Of a stretch of 7,701 bases of DNA, positions 1 through 5,142 are shown piece by piece; within the stretch, counting starts at the first letter, position 1; every line of letters starts with the position of its first letter. A model generated the notes under the pieces. The model was given only the letters and a program-made list of their open reading frames with translations, had not been told where the DNA came from and made no database searches. The stretch comes from Desulfoprunum sp. (GTDB taxonomy: Bacteria; Desulfobacterota; Desulfobulbia; Desulfobulbales; Desulfocapsaceae), in contig JAUYSF010000230.1 of assembly GCA_030696435.1 (NCBI GenBank), positions 1-7,701 on the forward strand. The letters are read 5' to 3'. Made by a program: the position numbers and the translations under genes.

Positions 1-2508
1 ATCAACATCGATCACCAGGCCAGGGTCTGACACAGTCCCTCCGTATCGGCTCTGGGAGAGTCGTTTGGCCGCGGTTCGATGACGAACAGTTATACTGACC
101 TGAAAAACAGTGACTGTATTCTTATAATGGGCAGCAATGCCGCAGAAAATCACCCCATCGCCTTCAAGTGGATCCTCCGCGCGAAGGACCGGGGAGCCAA
201 GATAATCCACGTCGACCCGCGCTATACCCGGACCTCGGCTCGTTGCGATTATCATGTACCGTTGCGTTCCGGCACCGATATCGCCTTCCTCGGCGGTATG
301 ATCAAACACATTATTGACAATAATCTGATCCAGGAAGAGTATGTCAAATACTACACCAATGCCTCACAGATAGTCAGCGTGGGCTATGACTTCCAGGATG
401 GCCTTTTTACCGGCTACGATGCGGAGAAGCACAAATACAACAAGGATACCTGGACCACCGACAAGGACGAGGCGGGTATTCCGATCCGCGATTACACCCT
501 GCAGGATCCGCGCTGCGTCTACCAGATGCTCAAAAAACATTATGAGCGCTATACCCTCGACAAGGTTTCGTCGATCACTGGTGTCTCCAAGGACAATCTG
601 CTCAAGGTCTATAAAGAGTACGGTGCCACAGGCGCCAGAGACAAGGCCGGCACTGAGTGCTACGCCCTCGGCTGGACCCATCATACGGTTGGCAGCCAGA
701 ACATCAGGGCCATGTCGATCATCCAGCTGTTGCTCGGCAACATGGGCATTGCCGGCGGTGGTATCAACGCCCTGCGCGGCGAACCCAATGTCCAGGGCTC
801 GACTGACCACGCCATTTTGTACAACATCCTGCCCGGCTATCTGAAAATGCCGTCAGGGCCCGTGGATACCCTGGCCAAGTATATTGAGAAGTACACCTCG
901 AAGTCCTCCGATCCCCAGTCGGCCAACTGGTACCAGAACTACCCCAAGTACACCGTCAGTTTCTTGAAATCCATGTGGGGAGCCAAGGCAACAGCGGAGA
1001 ATGAATTTGGTTATTCCTGGCTGCCAAAACTGGACGATGGCAAGCACCACTCCATCATGCACACCTTCGATGCAATGTACGCGGGCAAGATCAAAGGGTT
1101 TTTCGCCTATGGCTCCAACCTGGCAGTCAGCAACCCGAATACTACCAAGGTCCGTAAAGGTCTGCAAAAACTCAAATGGCTGGTCAACGTCAACATCTTC
1201 GACAACGAGACCGCCTCGTTCTGGAAGGGACCCGGGGTTGATCCGAAGACTGTTGACACCGAGGTCTTCCTCTTGCCGGCTGCGGCCAGTATGGAAAAAG
1301 AAGGCAGCCAGAGCAACTCCGGTCGTTTGGTGCAGTGGCGCTATAAGGCCGCCAACCCACCGGAAGATGCCCTGTCGGATGGTGATATCACCATGCGGAT
1401 CCTGGATGCCGTACGCGATCTCTATAAGAAGGAAGGGGGCGTCTTTCCTGAGCCGATCCTTAATCTCAAGTGGGATTACCGGGATGGTCTCAATCGCTTT
1501 GATGCTCTCAAGGTTTCCAAGATTATCAACGGCCAGGCCACTCAGGATTTCGTTATCGAAGACGTCGTCGCCGGCACCAAAGAAATATACAAGAAAGGTG
1601 AGACGATACCTTCTTTTGCCAAGCTGCAGGCCGATGGTTCGACCTCCAGCGGCAACTGGCTGATGGCCGGTAGTTTTGATCAGAAGGGCGAAAACAAGAT
1701 GCAAAAGCGCGGCAAGGAAGATCCAACCGGGCTTGGCCTCTTCCCAGAGTGGGCATTTGCCTGGCCGCTCAACCGGAAGATCATCTACAACCGAGCCTCC
1801 TGTGATCGAGAAGGAAAACCGTTCAATCCGAAGATGAAACTGCTGGAGTGGACGGGGGACAAGTGGGTCGGTGATGTCCCAGATGGTCCCTGGCCGCCTA
1901 TGGCAGATAAGGAAAAGGGCAAGTACCCCTTTATCATGAAAACGGATGGCGTTGGCGCCATTTTCGGTCCGGGCATGGCGGAAGGTCCTTTCCCGGAGCA
2001 TTATGAACCCATGGAAGGTCCGCTGGCCAAGAACCCAATGTCGGCCCAGCTGAACAATCCGGCCGTTAAGGTCTTCAAAAGCGACTTGGATAAGTACGCC
2101 AATGCCGACCAGAAATTCCCCTATGTCTGCACGACCTATTCCTGCACCGAGCACTGGTGTTCCGGTTTCACCCGCTGGCAGCCGTGGCTGCTCGAGATGA
2201 TGCCCGAGGCCTATCTCGAAATAGGTGAGAAACTGGCCGAAAAGCTGGGTCTCAAGAACGGCGAGCGCATCAAGGTTGCCTCAGTCCGGGGAGAAGTGGA
2301 ATGTGTTGCCATGGTCACCAAGCGCCTCGTGCCGTTTGAGATTGAAGGCAAGATTGTTCATGAGGTGGGTATGCCGTTCAACTATGGCTGGCTCGTTCCG
2401 GAAAATGCTCCTGACGCATCGGCCAATTACCTGACCCCAGCCGTGGGTTGCGCCAATACTTTTTGTCCTGAGTATAAGGCCTTCATGGTTAATGTCAGCA
2501 AGGCTTAA
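1..2508 (+). CDS. fdnG: Formate dehydrogenase-N type, alpha (catalytic) subunit, selenocysteine-containing; 5' end outside window
   Basis: Molybdenum/tungsten bis-MGD catalytic subunit of a membrane-bound respiratory formate dehydrogenase, which oxidises formate to CO2 and passes electrons to the beta subunit. Frame 1 is open from base 1 through an in-frame TGA (28-30) to TAA at 2506-2508, giving 835 visible residues. The residues around the TGA read QARV-U-HSPS, the FDH active-site signature with Sec followed by His. The sequence is colinear with E. coli FdnG as I recall it, including DGLFTGYDAEK, YALGWT, IQLLLGNMG, ALRGEPNVQG (active-site Arg at visible residue 259, 249 after Sec; about 250 in E. 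coli) and AEGPFPEHYEP. The last ~145 residues form the molybdopterin-dinucleotide-binding domain. If E. coli spacing holds (Sec196, ~1015 aa), about 186 residues are missing upstream, including the expected Tat signal and the N-terminal 4Fe-4S site, so periplasmic location is inferred. The ATG at 79 is internal, not the start. It is followed 12 bases later by the beta gene. fdoG or fdhA are alternative names. Confidence 0.96.
28..30 (+). other. UGA selenocysteine codon in fdnG
   Basis: TGA in frame with the alpha subunit. Reading continues with strong FdnG homology on both sides: INIDHQARV before it, and HSPSVSALGESFGRGSMTNS after it. Sec is the molybdenum/tungsten ligand in this family, and the following His is the conserved partner residue. 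A true stop here would remove the entire catalytic domain of a gene whose partner subunits are intact, so recoding is much the better reading. Confidence 0.95.
28..62 (+). promoter_or_regulatory. Candidate bacterial SECIS element of fdnG (weak stem)
   Basis: Bacterial SelB recognises a hairpin directly after the UGA. Here CTCC (39-42) can pair with GGAG (55-58), enclosing a 12-base loop that contains GGCTCT. Counting T of the UGA as 1, GGCTCT occupies positions 21-26, where E. coli fdhF carries AGGTCT, so the distance is right. Outer pairs C37-G60 and G35-C62 may extend the stem past mismatches. The fold is visibly weaker than that of the second selenoprotein gene in this window. Its presence is supported mainly by position and by the certain Sec codon. 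Confidence 0.6.
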
Positions 2509-2513
2509 GGGGG
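2507..2513 (+). promoter_or_regulatory. Ribosome binding site of the beta subunit gene, overlapping the fdnG stop
   Basis: AAGGGGG lies 7 bases before the ATG at 2521 and includes the last two bases of the alpha-subunit stop codon. This layout suggests translational coupling of beta to alpha. There is no room for a separate promoter in the 12-base gap itself. Confidence 0.7.
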
Positions 2514-2520
2514 TGAGGAT

Positions 2521-3318
2521 ATGAAACAAGAACTTATAAAATTGATCGATCTATCGCGCTGTACCGCCTGCCGTGGTTGCCAGGTCGCCTGCAAGCAGTG
2601 GAATGAACTGCCGGCCAAGCCGACCAAAAACACAGGCAGCTACCAGAACCCACCGGACTTGCAGTGGAATACCTGGACCCTGATCCGTTTTCAGGAGCAT
2701 GTCGACCAGAACGGTGCCTTGAAATGGCTGTTCCGCAAGGATGGTTGCATGCACTGTACCGATGCGGGCTGTGTCAAAGTCTGCCCAACCGGTGCCCTGT
2801 ATCATACGGAGTTCGGCAATGTAAGCATGCATGCTGACAAGTGCATCGGCTGCAAGGAGTGTATTGTCGCCTGTCCTTTTGGGGTCCCGAAATACAACAA
2901 AGAGACCAACAAGATCACCAAATGCGATCTCTGCTATACCAGGCTCCAGGCCAATCAGCCGCCGGCCTGTGTCGGCTCTTGCCCGACCGGGGCACTGCAG
3001 ATAGGCACCAAGGATGCTATGCTGAAGAAGGCCTACAAGCGGGCCAAGGAGCTGGGAGGGGATGCGACGGTCTACGGCGACAAGTTTGTCGATGGAACCC
3101 ATGTCGTCTATGTCCTGCCGGAGAAAGCCGAGGTCTATGACAACCTGCCCGAGAGCCCCAAAGTCCCTCTGTCGATCATTGTCTGGAAGGATGTTCTGAA
3201 ACCGGCCGGACTTCTGGCCGCAGGCGGTGTCGTGGCGGGAGCCTTCCTCCACTATATCACCCATGGTCCCAAGACCCCCGATGAGGAAACCACATGTGAA
3301 GGAGGCAAAGAGCTATGA
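2521..3318 (+). CDS. fdnH: Formate dehydrogenase-N type, beta (iron-sulfur) subunit
   Basis: Electron-transfer subunit that carries electrons from the alpha active site to the cytochrome b subunit. The 265-residue protein has exactly the 16 cysteines needed for four 4Fe-4S clusters: C14/17/20/24 (CTACRGCQVAC), C76/79/84/88, C108/111/114/118 (CIGCKECIVACPFG) and C135/138/150/154. A hydrophobic helix at about 224-246 (LLAAGGVVAGAFLHYI) matches the single C-terminal membrane anchor of FdnH/FdoH. No signal peptide is visible. In this family beta is exported together with the Tat-bearing alpha subunit. It is about 30 residues shorter at the N-terminus than E. coli FdnH (~294 aa), and the first cluster motif starts at residue 14. 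The stop overlaps the gamma start as ATGA. Related names are fdoH and fdhB. The family and role are secure. Confidence 0.95.
   Translation: MKQELIKLIDLSRCTACRGCQVACKQWNELPAKPTKNTGSYQNPPDLQWNTWTLIRFQEHVDQNGALKWLFRKDGCMHCTDAGCVKVCPTGALYHTEFGNVSMHADKCIGCKECIVACPFGVPKYNKETNKITKCDLCYTRLQANQPPACVGSCPTGALQIGTKDAMLKKAYKRAKELGGDATVYGDKFVDGTHVVYVLPEKAEVYDNLPESPKVPLSIIVWKDVLKPAGLLAAGGVVAGAFLHYITHGPKTPDEETTCEGGKEL
3299..3305 (+). promoter_or_regulatory. Ribosome binding site of the gamma subunit gene
   Basis: AAGGAGG, a full Shine-Dalgarno match, lies 9 bases before the ATG at 3315 and inside the end of the beta gene. It fixes the ATGA overlap start. Confidence 0.8.
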
Positions 3319-3983
3319 AAAAAGGAATGATTAAGGCCACTGGGCCCTTTGAGCGCGTAGTGCACTGGTGTGTGGCCCTTTCCTGCCTCCTCTTGTGTAT
3401 CACTGGAATGGGGATGATGTATCACTCCCTCAATTTTATCGGTACCCTGGTTGGGGGAATGGGCAATCTGAAGATGATCCATAATTTTGGCGGGATCTTT
3501 TTTGGCGTGAGCCTGCTCTTTACCATTGGCATGTGGTGGAAGGAGGCGGGTATCTTCTCTTTCCCTGAAGATATGGAATGGATTAAAGCCGCCGGCGGCT
3601 ATCTCTGGCATGTTGAGAATGTGCCGGAGGTCGGCAAGTATAACCCGGGGCAGAAGATGTTTTTTCTGGCTGTGGCCCTGTTTGGCACGATCATGGTTGT
3701 TACCGGTCTGATCATGTGGTTCCCGCTCGGCTATTCCGCCCAGCTGGTCCGCGTCATGTTCGTCCTGCACGCCCTGGGCTACGTGGTGATCTTTGCCTTC
3801 TTCTTTGTCCATCTCTACCTGGTCACCATCGGCGCCCCGGGCTCTGCCCCGGCGATGTTTACCGGCTGGGTGACCAAGGCCTGGGTCAAGAAGCAACATC
3901 CGAAGTGGCTGAAGGAAATGGAGAAAGACGGTACATTGGTTGTCTATGGAGATGAAAAAACCTCCTGCAAGAGACGGTGCTGA
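3315..3983 (+). CDS. fdnI: Formate dehydrogenase-N type, gamma subunit (cytochrome b556)
   Basis: Membrane subunit that binds two b haems and passes electrons from the beta subunit to quinone. The 222-residue protein has four hydrophobic helices, at about 14-36, 54-74, 114-136 and 146-171, with the FdnI/FdoI family layout. Four histidines lie where FdnI has its haem ligands: H17 (ERVVHW), H56 (KMIHNFGG), H152 (VLHALGY) and H166 (FFVHLYL). E. coli ligands, as I recall, are near 18, 57, 155 and 169. A charged tail rich in Lys and ending SCKRRC follows the last helix. The gene overlaps beta by four bases and is the last of the operon. It ends with tandem in-frame stops TGA TAG (3981-3986), a safe ending in a genome that also reads UGA as selenocysteine. 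A hairpin terminator starts 51 bases later. Confidence 0.94.
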   Translation: MKKGMIKATGPFERVVHWCVALSCLLLCITGMGMMYHSLNFIGTLVGGMGNLKMIHNFGGIFFGVSLLFTIGMWWKEAGIFSFPEDMEWIKAAGGYLWHVENVPEVGKYNPGQKMFFLAVALFGTIMVVTGLIMWFPLGYSAQLVRVMFVLHALGYVVIFAFFFVHLYLVTIGAPGSAPAMFTGWVTKAWVKKQHPKWLKEMEKDGTLVVYGDEKTSCKRRC

Positions 3984-4034
3984 TAGCCATTGTGCTGATT
4001 GAGATGTTTCTGTAAATATATTGATGTGTAAAAC

Positions 4035-4068
4035 AAAAGACCGGGGCGTGCAAATGCCCCGGTCTTTT
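4035..4068 (+). terminator. Rho-independent terminator after the fdnGHI operon
   Basis: A perfect 13-bp stem: AAAAGACCGGGGC (4035-4047) pairs with GCCCCGGTCTTTT (4056-4068) around an 8-base loop. The GC-rich core is followed by TTTT within the stem base. The matching A run on the left means it could also act on the opposite strand. It stands between the gamma gene and fdhE, so fdhE would be reached by readthrough or from its own promoter. Confidence 0.88.
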
Positions 4069-4110
4069 GCATGTCGGCCCTCAGTTCCACCCGAATTTGG
4101 AAACTTCCAC

Positions 4111-4116
4111 GAAAGG
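4111..4116 (+). promoter_or_regulatory. Ribosome binding site deciding the fdhE start
   Basis: GAAAGG sits 10 bases before the ATG at 4127. It supports that ATG over the in-frame TTG at 4067, which falls inside the terminator stem. I see no convincing -35/-10 pair in 4069-4110. Confidence 0.55.
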
Positions 4117-4126
4117 TTGCTTAATC

Positions 4127-5020
4127 ATGGTGAGTAATAATTACGATATCGAGACGTTAGCAGGGGAAATAGAACAGATTCTGGCAGAACAACCACACGT
4201 CGCCAATCTGCTCAAGGCCTTTGGCCCCATGTTTCTGGAGAAAAGCCGTTGGCTCATGGACGTGCAGAATTATACAAAGACATTTCCTGTCGATGAGGTG
4301 CAATACCTGGGAGGTATACCGCTGATTCAGCAATGTCAGCTCTTTCTCCCTGATGATCCCTGGAAAAGTGCAGGACTGTCGGTCGCCGAGGCCATCAGGC
4401 AGGGACTGCCACATTTTGCCGGAGATATGGCAGGATTGACGAGGCAGATTGCCGAAGGAACAGTTGATTGCTTCACCTTGGTCAACTCTTCAACCGCACC
4501 TGAAGAGAGTCAACTAGCCGACCGGGCTCAGACGTTCGAGATTGAACCGATGGCCCTACAACTCTTTCTGCGATTTCTGACCCGGTTCATGCTCAGCAAA
4601 AGGGCGCAGGATATGGCAGCCGAACTCGCCCCCCTCACCTGGAATAAAGGGTACTGTCCGGTCTGCGGGAGTTTTCCGCAGTTGGCCATCATCAAAGAAC
4701 AGGGCCAGAGATGGCTGCAATGCGGCGACTGTAGCCATGAGTGGAAATTCCCCCGCTTGACATGTCCGTATTGCGACCATGAAGACCCGGAGAATACCAA
4801 TTACCTGTTTGTGGAAGGGAAAAAAGAAGACACAGCTTTTACCTGCAGTAAGTGTCGGAAATACCTGATCACCAGCAACCGATCAGCTAATCTCCAACAA
4901 GCTCATGCCGGTCTCATTGCTCTCAGCCTCGCTCATCTGGATCTGATTCTCCAGGACAAGGGTTTTCTGCCGATGGCTGAGTGTGAATGGAATTCCTTTG
5001 GAGCGTCCTCAGGGGGCTGA
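4127..5020 (+). CDS. fdhE: Formate dehydrogenase accessory protein FdhE
   Basis: Cytoplasmic assembly factor for respiratory formate dehydrogenases. In E. coli FdhE binds FDH-N/O catalytic subunits and carries rubredoxin-like iron. The 297-residue product has the usual family length (~300). Its C-terminal half carries four CxxC pairs: C177/C180 (YCPVCGS), C199/C202 (CGDC), C213/C216 (CPYC) and C240/C243 (CSKC), the FdhE metal-binding pattern. The N-terminal half is a mostly helical region (FGPMFLEKSRWL near residue 30) typical of the family. The ATG at 4127 was chosen because it has a ribosome binding site; extending upstream would run into the terminator. It lies 143 bases after the gamma gene on the same strand, so it probably serves that enzyme. 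Whether it also acts on the second formate dehydrogenase here is open. It ends 122 bases before the convergent gene's stop. Confidence 0.93.
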   Translation: MVSNNYDIETLAGEIEQILAEQPHVANLLKAFGPMFLEKSRWLMDVQNYTKTFPVDEVQYLGGIPLIQQCQLFLPDDPWKSAGLSVAEAIRQGLPHFAGDMAGLTRQIAEGTVDCFTLVNSSTAPEESQLADRAQTFEIEPMALQLFLRFLTRFMLSKRAQDMAAELAPLTWNKGYCPVCGSFPQLAIIKEQGQRWLQCGDCSHEWKFPRLTCPYCDHEDPENTNYLFVEGKKEDTAFTCSKCRKYLITSNRSANLQQAHAGLIALSLAHLDLILQDKGFLPMAECEWNSFGASSGG

Positions 5021-5052
5021 AGACGAAGCAACTTTCCTGGTGTTTGTCACCT

Positions 5053-5121
5053 GACCAAAGCCCTTGTTTTGTTATCTCCGAAACAGATTCTGATCGGAGA
5101 TGACAAAACAGGGGTTTGGCC
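5053..5121. terminator. Long imperfect hairpin between convergent genes; candidate bidirectional terminator
   Basis: Bases 5053-5081 pair with 5094-5121 around a 12-base loop. There are 25 Watson-Crick pairs, one wobble (T5073-G5102), two mismatches (5054/5120 and 5060/5114) and one bulged T (5065). The inner half, GTTTTG(T)TATCTCCGA against TCGGAGATGACAAAAC, is almost perfect. It sits 32 bases after the fdhE stop and 21 bases after the stop of the opposing gene, where a shared terminator is expected. Neither side has the long T run of a classic intrinsic terminator. It could instead be a mobile palindromic repeat or an mRNA-stabilising 3' structure. Confidence 0.55.
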
Positions 5122-5142
5122 GTTTGTCTCTTGCGGATAGAT

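Noticed and set aside
79..81. ATG at 79 as the start of the first gene
   Set aside because: The frame is open and homologous to FdnG upstream through the Sec UGA to base 1, and no ribosome binding site is evident before 79.
853..2154. 433-codon open frame on the minus strand
   Set aside because: It lies entirely antisense to the secure fdnG catalytic domain, its translation shows no recognisable domain, and it is best explained by codon bias of the sense gene.
2551..3264. 237-codon minus-strand open frame opposite the beta subunit
   Set aside because: The sense strand encodes 16 correctly spaced cluster cysteines; the antisense frame has no recognisable family features.
3252..3899. 215-codon minus-strand frame rich in His and charged residues opposite the gamma subunit
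   Set aside because: The charged composition is the expected complement of codons for hydrophobic membrane helices on the sense strand.
3999..4022. Possible promoter TTGAGA ... TATATT before the terminator
   Set aside because: The spacing between the two boxes is only 12 bases, and a transcript starting there would meet the terminator at once.
4067..4126. TTG at 4067 as an upstream start for fdhE
   Set aside because: It lies in the T run of the terminator stem, the 20 added residues do not resemble FdhE, and the ATG at 4127 has a ribosome binding site.
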